Of a stretch of DNA of 64,000 nt, positions 1 to 11,533 are shown one piece after another. The notes beneath the pieces are model-generated. The model searched no databases and was not told the DNA's origin. It worked only from the letters and a program-made list of their open reading frames with translations. The stretch spans positions 18,542,501 through 18,606,500 of the forward strand of contig NC_088359.1 of NCBI RefSeq assembly GCF_036884655.1, given 5' to 3'. Made by a program: the position numbers and the translations under genes. This stretch comes from Musa acuminata AAA Group (taxonomy: Eukaryota; Streptophyta; Magnoliopsida; Zingiberales; Musaceae). Each line of letters begins with the position of its first letter. The first letter of the stretch is position 1.

Positions 1-3000
1 TTTTCTATGAAAATCTGAGCAATACTAGCAGCAGTGTAGGGATTTCTCACAGCACAAAAATGAGCATATTTCGTAAGTCGATCAACCACCACGAGAATCG
101 TGCTTTTACCTTTGAAAGATGGCAGCCCTTTAATGAAGTCCATGGAGATGTCAGTCCACACTGAGTCTAGTATGGGTAGTGGTTGTAGCTTCCCTGGATT
201 TGCCACAGTTTCACCCTTGTGCTGTTGACATACATCACATTGTGCCACATATTCAGCAATAATTTTTTTCATCCCTCTCCAATAAAAATTATGCTTCACT
301 CTTTTGTAGGTTCTTAGGAATCTAGAGTTCCCTGCTGAAGGTATAGAGTGCATTTCACGCAAGATGATTGCGATGCAAGGGGAGTCAGGTATAAGCACAA
401 TGCGACCTTTGTAGCGTAAATCCCTCGAATCCCAAGTGTAGTGGGCTATTGCACTTGGATCCTCCTCCAATTTTTTTATGATCTTGCTTATCTCTGGACC
501 CTTCTTCCATTCTTCCCTAATGTCCTCGAGGAGACCGATGGTAGGAAGGGAGATGGCTGAAACCTTAGCTTGTTCAGGTAGCCGTGAGAGTGCATCTGCA
601 ACAACGTTTTCTTTCCCTTTTTTGTAAATAATTTCATAATCAAATCCAAGAAGTTTGGTTACCCATTTTTGCTGCTCAGGGGATGATATCTTTTGCTCCA
701 AAAAGTACTTGAGGCTTTTATGGTCAGTTTTAATTTGAAATCGCCGGCCGATCAGGTAGGGTCTCCACCTCGTTACTGCGTGTACAATGGCAAGCATCTC
801 CTTATCATATACTGACATATTTTGATGGGAGGGAGATAATGCCTTGCTAGTGTATGCGAGTGGTCGACCATTTTGCATGAGAACGGCTCAAATTCCGACT
901 CCAGATGCGTCGGCCTCAATGATGAAGGGTCTATTGAAATCTGGTAGCGCAAGCACCGACGTCGTTGTCATGGCTGCTTTAAGTTTGACGAAGGCAGCAG
1001 AGGCTTTGTCCGACCATTGGAAAGCATCTTTTTTCAGTAAAGAAGTGAGTGGTGCACTGATCTTCCTATAGTCCTTAACAAATTTTCGGTAGTAGCCCGT
1101 TAGTCCAAGGAACCCCCGCAGTAATTTCACGTTTGTAGGTTTCGGCCAGCCTTGCATTGCCTCAATTTTTGTTGGGTCTACCGCCACTCCTTCTTCTGAT
1201 ATTATATGCCCAAGGTACTCTACTTTTTGCTGGAGAAAGCTGCACTTTGGTTGCTTAACAAAAAGAGTATTCTCCCGAAGGATCATCAAAACAATCCGTA
1301 AATGCTGAAAGTGAGTCTCAAGAGAAGGGCTGTAAACGAGAATATCATCGAAAAATACCAGCACAAATTTACGAAGAAAGCTCCGAAATATATCATTCAT
1401 GAGACTTTGAAAGGTTGAAGGAGCATTAGTGAGTCCAAAAGGCATTACCAAGAATTCATAATGACCATCATGTGTGCGAAATGCAGTTTTTTGAATGTCA
1501 TCGTTACATACCCGAATTTGGTGGTAACCGGATCGGAGGTCCAACTTCGTGAAGACTCGAGCTCCTTTCAATTCATCAAGAAGTTCATCCACCACTGGTA
1601 TTGGGTATTTGTCCTTGACGGTGATGCCATTTAAAGCTCGGTAGTCGATGCACATCCGCCAAGTTCCGTCCTTCTTGCGTACAAGTAGCACCGGTGAGGA
1701 ATAGGGGCTGCAACTTGGTCGAATCACCCCTGTTTCAAGCATCTCCTTTACGATCTTTTCAATTTCATCTTTTTGGAGGTGAGGATATCGGTATGGTCGA
1801 GTGTTCGCTGGTGGCTTGCCCGGAAGGATTGGAATTCGATGGTCATGTTGTCGAGAAGGAGGAAGACCGCGCAGTTCAGCAAATATGTCGGCAAATTCAG
1901 TAAGCAATTGGGCAAGATTTTGATCTTCAAATTCTATTTTCTTCCCCTCTGGTTGTTGCCGGAGGTGCATCAAAAAGGCACCATTTACCTTGTGTAAAAC
2001 TTTCTCCATTCGTTGGGTCGAAACAGTGGTAACGTTGCTTCCGCGCTTCCCGCGTAGGATGATCTGTTTGCCCTTACAGTAGAATTTCATAATTAATTTA
2101 GAAAAGTTCCAAGAGACATCACCTAGTGTAGTCAGCCATTCTATACCAAGCACTGCCTCATAGTCATCGATTGGTAGGAGGAAGAAATCGGTGATAATTT
2201 CTTGGTCTTGCAGTAATAGTTTCACCTGCGGGCATCTTTGGTCGCACTTTAGGATTCTACCGTCGGCAACCTTTACATCGAACTTGCTGCAACCTTCAAT
2301 ATGCAGTGCCATCCGAGCAGCAACCTTACTATTCAGGAAGTTATTAGTGCTACCCGTGTCGATAAGAACAGTGATCGGCTGTTGTTTGAGAAGGCCTCCA
2401 ACTTTCATCGTTTGCGGATTTGAATAGCCGGCTAGTGCGTGTACCGTAATGTCGGTCGGCTGTGGCTCTTCTTCCATATCTTCTTCTTCATGTTCAAGGC
2501 TCTCTTCTAGATGTTCAATGACCTCTTCTTCTACTGGTTCAATCATAAGAAGTCTACCTTTTTTACAGCGATGCTCGCGGCTCCACGGCTCGTCGTAATG
2601 CCAACATAACCCCTTCGCAGATCGCTCCCGAAGTTCTTCTCTTGTTAACCTTTTCGGTGCAGGGACTCGGTTGATAGTAGGGGGGGCCGAGGGCTTTAGT
2701 ATTGTAGGTCATGGAGTGATCCTTGTCCTCCGGGCTTCATGGTTCAATCGCTCCTCTTGAAGTCGTGCGAAAGAGATGGCTGCCATAAGCGTGTTTGGTT
2801 GTCACGCCTTAACTTCTCCCCGGATCTCCGGCTTTAAGCCCTCAATAAAAGTCCCCAATAACTGTTTTTCAGACCAATCACAAGTTTGATTAGATAACCT
2901 TTCAAACCTGGTTTGGTACTCCTGAATGGTGGAGGTTTGTCGGATCTTTGCTAGTTGTCCGTCAATGTTCTCATAATAAGTTGGTCCGAAGCGGATCAGT

Positions 3001-3479
3001 AGTCCTTCTTTGAATTGTCGCCATGAAAGGGCTTCATAAGTGTGTTTAAACCAGTCAAACCATTGTATGGCATCCCCTTCAAGATGTATAGCTGCAATTT
3101 CCACCATGGATGCATCCGCAGTTTTATGGTACCGAAAATATCGCTCAGCGCGCGAGATCCAACCAATTGGGTCTCCTTCTTCCCATCTAGGGAAGTCCAC
3201 TCTCATGCGCGAATAGTTGGGGTCGGTCATAGAGCCTCCCCTCTCTTAGAAGTCATCTCTTTGGGCATGATGTGATTGGTTAGAGCTCTCTCCTTGATGT
3301 GATTTCTTCGGGCTTGGTGGTCGGCCCAAACTGAATTCGGTAAGGAGAGTCCGAATCTTATCCTCCATTCGTGCCTCAAAGGCTTCAAATTTAGCATTGA
3401 TTGTCTCCTCAAATGCCATAGTATATGACTCCAAATCTGTGATGTTAAGATCTCTCTTTTGTTGACGAGTTAAAGGCAT
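1..3479 (-). pseudogene. Element K gag-pol polyprotein, broken by four stop codons
   Basis: A single frame runs from the ATG at 3477-3479 to base 1. Gag covers about 3479-2550 and contains the retrotransposon capsid region, with WEEGDPIGWI near 3185 and the FxxL/W-rich core. The aspartic protease DTGS is near 2360-2349, the reverse transcriptase FFDD near 1355-1344, the RNase H start (EADAS) near 910, and the integrase core follows left of about 170. Four in-frame stops break it: TAA at 3246-3248, TGA at 2802-2804, TGA at 2709-2711 and TGA at 888-890. Comparison with copy C shows sense codons at these sites, and the first two are C-to-T changes. No frameshift was seen. This is a decayed but full-frame gag-pol. 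Confidence 0.92.
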
Positions 3480-4001
3480 GTATAGGTTTGATAGAAATCA
3501 GTGAAAGTTTGCTGCATAATTGTGTTGTCTTGTAAGAGCAGAATTATCGTCGAAGAAACAACGGTTTCTCGACGAAATCTCTACAAAAAATTTGAGAGAT
3601 TTGAGGAGAGAGTTGACAGCAATATCTCAGTTTATATGACAGCAAGGATGTCCATCAAGAAAATTTCGGTAGTAACAGCAAGAAAATTGGTGTAAGTTGC
3701 GATAGCAGAATTCTCGTCGAAAAATTTCAGCAACTTACGATGAAAATTTACAGCAAAATAGGAACGAATTTTTTTTTTTTTTTTTTTTGGATTTTCGGAT
3801 AGGGATAAATAAATTGCAGCAGCAGTAAGGTAGGAAACCAGAACCTGTTGCAATTCACGGGGAGATCAAAGGATGATCTGCGGTGGTGGAGATGATGGCG
3901 GAATTCGGCGACGGTCTTTTAAGCAATTGTGGGAATTGCTTTGGATGGTTGTGGAGGGTTGATGGATGGCTATGGAAGGGTAGTGAGACGCCAAGAACGC
4001 T

Positions 4002-4013
4002 GCTCTGATACCA
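4002..4013 (-). other. Primer binding site of element K (tRNA-iMet type)
   Basis: Reads TGGTATCAGAGC on the minus strand, the standard complement of the plant initiator methionine tRNA 3' end. It lies two bases inside the LTR end at 4016, the usual place for minus-strand priming. Confidence 0.9.
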
Positions 4014-4015
4014 GG

Positions 4016-4444
4016 TGTTAGAACTCTTGCAGATTCTAAACTTGGGGTTGATCTCTTTAGGGGATCGGCCTCCTTGGAACTCTATAGGGGTTCCTCCCTC
4101 GAAGTTGCTGCTCAAAGGCTGTAGAAAAGATTCATCTATTGCTTAAGAAAAGAGAAGGAATACATGGCTATTTATAGGGCTTCTAAACCCTAACTCCTAA
4201 TAGGACTCCTACTTAAGACTCTTACTTCTAATCAACTCCTAATATGTCTCATACTCAAGACTCATATTCCCTTACAACTCCTAATTCTTCTCTAAGAAAA
4301 AACCTCCTAACAGAATGTCCCTTTAAATTAGGACTCTCCTAGTTAGAGTCCTAACAGAGTGTCCCTCTCAATTAGGACTCTCCTAGCTATAGTCCTAACA
4401 GAATGTCCCTCTCAATTAGGACTCTCCTAGCTAGAGTCCTAACA
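4016..4444 (-). repeat. 5' LTR of element K
   Basis: On the minus strand it begins TGTTAGGACTC at 4444 and ends TTCTAACA at 4016. It contains several near-identical modules of about 50 bp (4300-4444) built on GGACTCTAGCTAGGAGAGTCC-like inverted sequence, and a TATTTATA (plus-strand) promoter box near 4170. The LTR at 38891-39326 is its homologue at 436 bp. The base 3' of 4444 starts AATAT, the presumed target duplication; its partner is outside the window. Confidence 0.92.
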
Positions 4445-5326
4445 AATATATTACTGCATTAACAAAGAAAAAATTAACATTCACTGAGAGAGAAGAGAGG
4501 GGAGGGGTTGAGAGGTGGCGGTGGGAGGAGGCCATTGTGTTAAATTGACTTTAGTACCAATTTGACAAAAGAAATAATTGATAGGGAGTATTGGTGACTG
4601 AGAGATGGTTGAGAGTCCGACGCAGGAAAGTCCACACACTATTCTATATTTCTTTAAACACTTGCATTCTCCACAATATACCAAACCAAATATATTTAGT
4701 ACAACATACAATTTCCTAGGGATGTCCCTCTTTTCAAGGTGTTCATTCATAATCTAGATCATAATTATCTAAGTTAACCTTATAATTATCTAGATGACTT
4801 CACAAATTCCAATAGAAATGGCTAGTTAAGTTTATTTTCCAATATTCATCTCCTCAGCGGATTGTTGGAGTTATTTTCTCTAAATCCAATCTTAATTGCA
4901 GAATGCCTTGCAACTAAAATGAAGGTTGGCAATGACAACCTCAACACCGTGAACAGTGAAGACTCTAGTATGCAAGGCAAGCCATCACCTAAATTCCTTG
5001 TCTAGATTACTTGAACTCGCATATGATATGCCGATAGTCGACATCAAGAACTACTGAGAATGAATACCTTGGTCGGTACAGATAACTTAAAACGTCCACA
5101 ATACATCCACAAAGCCAGTCACAAGCTAATTTAACCGAAACCCTATGGACACAAAAATGGAATTCAATCAAGAAACAAATAAGTTGCAATCTCAAAAATC
5201 AAGCATTGCGTAATAATTCATAGAGAAAAATTAGAAAGAGCGAATGATTCAAGCCCTAAGATTTAAAGACCGGAAGAGGAAAGATTGGATCATTTTGCCC
5301 ATCGAGTGAAAGAGGGCAAAGTTGAC
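4445..5326. other. Host-like noncoding DNA, presumably intron 1 of the adenylosuccinate synthetase gene
   Basis: This 882-bp AT-rich stretch lies between element K and the splice donor of the synthetase exon. I found no continuation of the enzyme in any frame; the residues expected after exon 1 (GGANAGH) are not visible. The open frames on the minus strand (4481-4750, 5007-5195) match nothing I recognise and look like chance. If the gene is intact, this is the start of intron 1, into which K inserted. Confidence 0.5.
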
Positions 5327-5653
5327 CTGGCATCGGGCGACGACATCGAAGTTCCTGGCAAGAATGTCCACGAGTTTCCCCTTGCCCTCGTCGCCCCACT
5401 GCGTGCCGAGCACCGCCGCGACCTGGCTGAGAGACGCGATCCGGTCGACGGCACCGACCTCCTCCACAGCCGTCAGGGCCGCGGCCGGCACCAGGACCCT
5501 GGCGGGGGCCCTCCTCGAGCACCGTAGGCCCTTTGGCAGGCGGAGGGAAGAAGGGCCGTGGTGGCCAACCCATCTCCTGCTGCCGCCATGGGAACTTACC
5601 CGGCGGAGAGAGACCGGGTCCGCGAGGTCGAGGGTGAGAGAGGCGGCAGTCAT
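5327..5653 (-). CDS. PURA (ADSS): Adenylosuccinate synthetase, exon 1 only (plastid-targeted N-terminus)
   Basis: The minus-strand ATG at 5653 opens 109 codons that end exactly at a CAG|GT splice donor (GT at 5326-5325). Residues 76-109 match the start of adenylosuccinate synthetase, the GTP-dependent enzyme that joins IMP and aspartate in AMP synthesis. G87-K93 (GDEGKGK) is the nucleotide-binding loop with the catalytic Asp, and NFDVVARCQ closes the exon. Residues 1 to about 57 are rich in Ser, Arg and Ala and fit a chloroplast transit peptide. The exon is GC-rich, unlike its surroundings, as in many monocot first exons. The frame has no damage. The remaining exons (most of an approximately 490-residue protein) are not in the window, so this is either a gene whose first intron received element K or a stranded fragment. 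Confidence 0.88.
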
Positions 5654-5723
5654 GCGGGCTCAGGAGCGGGAAGAAGACGACCAAGAATGCAATGTTGCAA
5701 GGGTTGGGAAAGAAGTTTGTTAT

Positions 5724-5732
5724 CTATTTATA
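5724..5732 (-). promoter_or_regulatory. TATA box of the adenylosuccinate synthetase gene
   Basis: Minus strand reads TATAAATAG about 71 bp upstream of the ATG at 5653. That leaves a transcription start near 5695 and a short leader, a normal arrangement. Its position supports this being the true gene start and not a random exon copy. Confidence 0.65.
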
Positions 5733-5733
5733 T

Positions 5734-7132
5734 TTGTAGGCTACGATGATGTTGGCCCTCTGAAAGTTATCTTATTTGGCAAACTTTTATTGGGTGATAT
5801 CTTGACACATCGGCTGGTAGTATGCAGGCGTACAACGAAATAGTATTATAACTACTACAGGTCCGACTATTTTGAGCGAGTTACATAGATCTCTCATCCT
5901 TATTGAGCCACGTAAGAAAGCTATTGCATCCAAAAGTATTTAAATTTTTATTTATAGTTTATATTAATTTTAAATTTTTTATCTATTTTTATATTATCAA
6001 ATAAAATAAATAATAATAATAAATTTAATATTAATTGATATAAAGCTATTTGATTGAAAATATTCGATCAATAAATATGAAAATATCGATCAAATTTTGA
6101 TTAATTAAAAAAATTATAATGTTGATCTTATGTCAACTAAAAACTATCACGGCATCAATTTAAACGGTTAGTGTGTTAAGTCCACGATTAAAAATCTCAA
6201 ATGAATAATTTATACACTTAAGACATTGATCATCATATATTAGATAAAGGGTTACCCTTAGAATATATGTTTGGTGATGATATATCATATTTACTTACAA
6301 AAGATTAAGAGATTAAAACTTTATTCAATATTTTTTATAAAAATAAAAAATATATTAATCATGCATTGGTTTAATTTTTATTTATTCTTGTAGGATATTA
6401 CAATCTCCCATACTTAAATACCTATCATCCAGATACCTCGTGATCACTCAATAATTAATATTATATATGGATCTATACTTGTCGGATCAAGACTCACAAA
6501 AATATATTATTAGTGGTTATTGCTCTGATATCATATTTACTATGATTTAAGTACGAAAGCAGATAGGATAATTGAAATGCTTATTGGTGAACTTTTACGC
6601 CGTGGTCAAGGTGTTAGCATAGCTCGGTCTAATCTCGGATGCACAAGGTTACATATGTGGAGACTCAAGTGGCGGAAGTGAGCATCAGGTCAGGTTGAGT
6701 TGGGGGTCTTATTGTCCGCCTCTTTGTCGTCAACTCCTATACCCAGGTCGAGGTCGGGAGGAAAATTTTTCGACTCAAATCCTCTAAAGATTAAGTTAGA
6801 GTTAAGTGTAATAAGAGTGAGTCTGACGTCCCTATAGCGCTGGTCAGGAGTTAGCTTTCATACATGTGAAGAAGGGTCGTTCATATATGGTCTTTTACTA
6901 GTTGTCAATTCCTCGGGAGGATGGTTTGTACCCTGCGGATGAGCGTCGACCGACCGATACGGACCCATGCGGTGCGGCATCATTCCAAACTTTCTAGAAT
7001 GGTCATGCGGCACCGCCCCGAGCTTTCCGAAACGACTCCGTGGTGTTCAACGTCGACTTGTATAACGTCGAACAGTGCGAGGGCATATGGTCACTGCGTT
7101 CGGGTCTAAGGTATCAACCTATAGGTCTTTTG
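5734..7132. other. Noncoding DNA upstream of the synthetase gene, up to the insertion site of element F
   Basis: The stretch 5850-6540 is very AT-rich with no credible gene. The part at 6540-7132 is GC-richer and has short open frames (for example 6921-7109, plus) with no recognisable product; it may be an old repeat. It resumes at 35209 after element F: the bases before F are TTTTG (7128-7132) and those after are CTTTG (35209-35213), a target duplication with one mismatch. Confidence 0.55.
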
Positions 7133-8757
7133 TGTTAGGATCGGAGCGATACTAAGAGGGGGGGGGGGGGGTGAATTATTGCAGTGGATTAAAACTTGTA
7201 TGTTTGAAAACAATTTCTTAAATGTGTAGATAATTTCAATTCAATAATGAGTAGCTCGAGTAAAGTGAGATGATGAAAACTGAAAGCTTTGTTGCTATGT
7301 AATAATGGTTTCAGGAAAATAAATACTCAAACATTCAAGGGACACACCAATTTAAAGTGGTTCGGTCAAAATGACCTGCATCCACTTGCGAAGCTTTCTT
7401 CGATGAGGCTCCCAACTTCCACTAGCAAATCACTTTGAAGGGGAAGGACAAATACCCCTCTTACAACCTTTTACAAGTGGTTCACACTCTTACAAATTTT
7501 CAAGGAGAAGGAAGGAGGTGAACACTCAAGCAATTGAAAACAGGACTTGCTAAAGACTTTGCTAAGGCTTTTTTCTCAATCTATTGCTTCTCAAAAAGTT
7601 GTATTCTCTGTTGAGAATTGAGGGGTATTTATAAACCCCAAGGTGATTCAAATTTGAGCTCCAAATTTGAATTCTCTTGGATTCCTAAAGCTGGCGGTGC
7701 CACCGCTTGTCAATATCACATTGATCATTTACTAGCGGTGCCATCGCCTGTCAATAGCGGTGCCACCGCCCGACCATTCGGGTGCTGGGCGGTGCTACCA
7801 CCTAATCCAGGGGGTACCACCACCCGATCCTTGGTTCTGGGTGGTGCCACCGCCCAGTCCGACGGTTCCACCGCCCGGTCCTTTGGGTCACTAGATGGGC
7901 TTCAAATCTGGCCCAAACTAGGTAATATCGAGCTCAGTTGGCCCCTAATCAGGATATAGGATTATCCCTTAATCCTAACCCTAATTATATGCAAACTACG
8001 TAATTGAAAACATAGTCCTAAGCAAGTTTTCAACCGACAAATGTCGAGTCTCCTTCCGGTGAGCTTTCCGGCGAACTTCCGGCGGACTTCCGATACACCC
8101 TCGGATTTCTTTCGATGGACTCCCAATAGGCTCTCGATCTTGTGACGAGTTTAGCGAGTAGCCGAGCCTTCTTGGTGATCTCTGCGAACCTCCGACGATC
8201 TCTTCGGCGGACTTTCGAAAACTCCGACAAGTCCCCGATTTCTTCTCGGTTGGTTCCGGCAGCATCTCCGACGAATCTTCGGACTCTCAAACACCCATCG
8301 AACTTGACTCCGGTAGACTTGCTTGATGTCTTCAAGCTATCATAGTTAATCCTGCATATGTAAAATAAAAGTTCGATCTAGACAATTACTCCTAAGTAAT
8401 TAATCAAGTTGTTCGGCATGTCATTGGTCCCTCGACGCTTCGTCCGATTCTTCGGTGCATCGTCCTCTCTTGCGGCCTATTGCCCAATCGGCCAATTGAC
8501 TCCGCAACTCCGATATCTTTTGCGCAATACCCGCTCTTCTTGGCCCGATACCTGAATCCACGGCCCGAAGCCTTCTATCGATACGTCGACCGATCCATCG
8601 GCCCGACGTCCAATCTTTTGGCATGTTCCTCCAGCACAACATGATTTTCAAGCTTTAATTATCTCATCCTGATCGAAGTATCCTGCGTCACTCAAAACAC
8701 AGATTAAATCATAAACACATAGCAAGTGATTTCATCATCAAAATACAAGATTCAACA
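7133..8757 (-). repeat. 3' LTR of element F
   Basis: 1625 bp. On the minus strand it starts TGTTGAATCTTG at 8757 and ends CCTAACA at 7133. Landmarks shared with all Sirevirus LTRs here: a CGGAAGTTCG-rich block (8040-8340), GC palindromes of the GGCGGTGCCACCGCC type (7690-7890), a TATA box (7626-7633, minus) and a long G/C run by the outer end (7150-7162). Confidence 0.92.
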
Positions 8758-8771
8758 ATCTCCCCCTTTTT
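8758..8771 (-). other. Polypurine tract of element F
   Basis: Minus strand reads AAAAAGGGGGAGAT directly before the 3' LTR, the primer for plus-strand synthesis. The same tract precedes the 3' LTRs of A, D, E and G. Confidence 0.85.
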
Positions 8772-11533
8772 GATGATGACAACCACTTGATGACGGAGTT
8801 AACCTTAATTCCCAGTGTTTAAACAAACTCCCCCTATCAATATGCCATATTGATAGAACCTTGAATTCAAGCCGAATTCAAGTCATTGCAAATATTCATC
8901 ATGAATATTTACAACATGTCATCATGCATAACATGATCATACTTCTCCCCCTTTGTCATCAACAAAAAGGAGAAGTGTCACTTTCTATGTGTTTGAGATA
9001 TAAAGTTCAATATATTGCATGAAAAAATATAGTGTTAAATTTTATCATCATGCAATCGAGTAATTAAAGATGTACAAGTTTAGCATGCTTGCTTTTCTTG
9101 AGATAGCAACTGTTTGCTTCTCTTTAGACTACAAGCTAGCAATTTTTATGATATGCAAGTTTTGCTACATGCAAGCTAGCAAAAAATTTTGAAAGCAAAT
9201 GCAAGATAGCTTTCTTATGTAAGCTTATGATTCTTGCTTCCTATTGCAATGTGCAAGTTGCAAGTTTTTGAAATATCCAAGTTCAACACATTGTATAATT
9301 AATATAATATCCTAGTTTTATCATCATGCAATTTTGCTATTGTCATCGATATGCAAGGTAGTATGATAGCAATTACTACAACATACAAGCTAGCAAATTT
9401 TACAATACTTTTAGAACATGCAAGTTAGCAGTTTTGAGATGTCCAAGAAAACATCCATTGCTTCTTGAAATACGCAAGTTTGCTAGATGTGCAAGTTAGC
9501 ATGTTTTGCTTCTTGAGATAGGCAAGATTGCACATTTGGTATGCAAATTTATAGTATGTAAGTTATCAACTTTTACACGTAAGAAGTTAGCAAAAAGATG
9601 TGCAAGATGGACTATTTTGCCTCTTTTCAAAATATGTAACTTGGCACATATTGCTTCTTTGAGATTTATAAGATAGCACTTTTGCTTGAGATTACAAGAT
9701 AGCATTTCTTGCTTTTGAGTTGAGCAAACTAATAAGTTTTGCCCCTTTTTGCGATATGTACATTTGCAATTTTTGCTTCTCTTGTCTTGTGCAAGCTAGC
9801 AAGCTAGCTATCTCCCCCTTTGTCATTGTCAAAAAGAAGGGAAGACCCTTTACATCAATTTCTAAATCATGACAAAGGTAAGTATCAATCTTATTTGTGC
9901 ATCATTATGTTTTCAAATTAAAATATGCACAACTTTAAAACTTTACATTTGTATCCTTCATGCATTATACAAATAAATTAATCACTATGGGCATATCATA
10001 CATGATACATCATTTTAATAATAAATCATAGCATTTATCAATATTTTGATCATGATACCAAGCATTCATCATTTAAAGCATTCATGATACACATTATATG
10101 CATATATCATCACAATAAAAAGCAATTGCATGCATAATTTCAAATCATAAATGTTTCAAATCATGATGGTATTAATTTATCAAATTACATCCTACCATAC
10201 ATGATCAAAACTTCTCTCCATTTATATTTCATGCATAATTTCATTTCATCACATTAGGAATATCAAGAGGAATTAATTGGGTGATGAGATAAATATTTCA
10301 TGAATACATGGAATTGTATAAAATATCATATCATAAGTGTTTCATACATTCATATCATCACATGAAGGAATATAAATAAAAATTAGTGATGAGACATTAC
10401 TTCATGAATGCAATAAAATTCATATAGCATATCATGGTTTATTAGAACTAGTCTTCTTTTTGGTGAATATAAAAAATAGTAGGAGAGCAAGATCTCAATT
10501 CATGCATATCAAATATTCAATCATCAAAATCATGATTCATCTAGAAAATGATCCTCTTTAAATATTCAAAGATAGATCTTAGGAGATCAAATAATAAGAG
10601 ATTTTCAAATAAAATTTTAAGTCAAGAATTAAAAAAAAGATATTCTCTTTAATAAATCACAAAAGGAAACATAAGAGAAAAATATTTCAGTTCATACATA
10701 AGAACTCTTATGATTCATATTGAAAATTTTCTCAAAATATAAGAGAATAAAGAGTAAGAAATCTTGATTCATAAAGGATTTCATGTTATAAATTTCAAGA
10801 GATCAGGATCATAATTTCGATAAAAATTTATTTAAATTTAAATCATCAAAATCATTATCAAAATCCAAGATATTCATAAAGATAATACAAATGGATTCAT
10901 CAAAATCAATAAGATAGAGCAAAATAATTTTCAAGAAGAATGTTTTCCTCTTTTTGGTTGTTTCAAAACATATGATTTTGTTTTATTTATGCTAAATAAA
11001 AACATGTATCATGTTTAAAACAGAAAGTGTAAGATTTATTATAACAACGATCAATAAGGCACTTTCATTATGGTAAAAATCAATAATCCATAAATCACAA
11101 GATTCATCAAGCATAATTTCGAAATTTATTAAGCATGATCATTATTCATGACACTAAAACATGGTTTCAAAATGTTTAATATTTTTATTACACAATTTCA
11201 TCATTATACATCATTATATTTTCAAATTCGAACATGCACAATTTCAAAACTATATCTTTCATTTTTCATGCATGATACAAATAACTCAATCATCATTATG
11301 AGCATATTATATATGATATTCAAGCATTCATGATACATCATTTTGGCAACATGATCATAGCTTTTCAAATGATGGCATCTAAATGTCAAAGTTCATTACA
11401 TCCTATCATGCATGATCATTAACTTCTCATTTGTATTTCATACATTATTCAAAATATCAAGAGAATTTTGGTGATGAAATATACATTTCATGAATGCAAG
11501 AAATTTTACATAATAAAATTCAAGTCATAAATT
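8772..11533 (-). other. AT-rich interior of element F with repeated PPT-like sites and a hairpin
   Basis: No coding sequence is seen. It holds a perfect inverted repeat (8835-8855; 10-bp arms, one-base loop) and two extra polypurine motifs, plus-strand TCTCCCCCTTT at 8944-8954 and 9811-9821, each next to a GTCAT(C/T) context. Between about 9060 and 9820 the words GCAAGCTAGCAA and AAGATAGCA recur at irregular spacing. The rest is ATCATGAAT-type low-complexity sequence up to the insertion of E. The equivalent stretches of E and G look the same. Confidence 0.7.

Larger units (their letters stand above)
1..4444 (-). mobile_element. Element K: Ty3/gypsy retrotransposon, 3' part beyond the window
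   Basis: On the minus strand, in order: a 429-bp LTR (4016-4444), a primer binding site matching initiator tRNA-Met, an untranslated leader of about 520 bp with a 20-base T run (3769-3788), then one gag-pol reading frame starting at 3479 and still open at base 1. The domain order protease, reverse transcriptase, RNase H, integrase is that of Ty3/gypsy. The integrase zinc-finger pattern H-H-C-C and the first core aspartates lie within 1-250. It closely resembles element C at 38891 and is the same family on the other strand. The 3' LTR and any chromodomain lie outside the window, so the clade (probably a chromovirus) is not settled. Confidence 0.93.

Noticed and set aside
4481..4750. Minus-strand ORF of 89 codons as a second synthetase exon or small gene
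   Set aside because: Sequence does not match the enzyme, and the composition is that of intron or intergenic DNA.
5256..5684. Second minus-strand ORF and plus-strand ORFs (5285-5527, 5322-5843) over the synthetase exon
   Set aside because: Shadows of a GC-rich exon; only the frame from 5653 gives a known protein.
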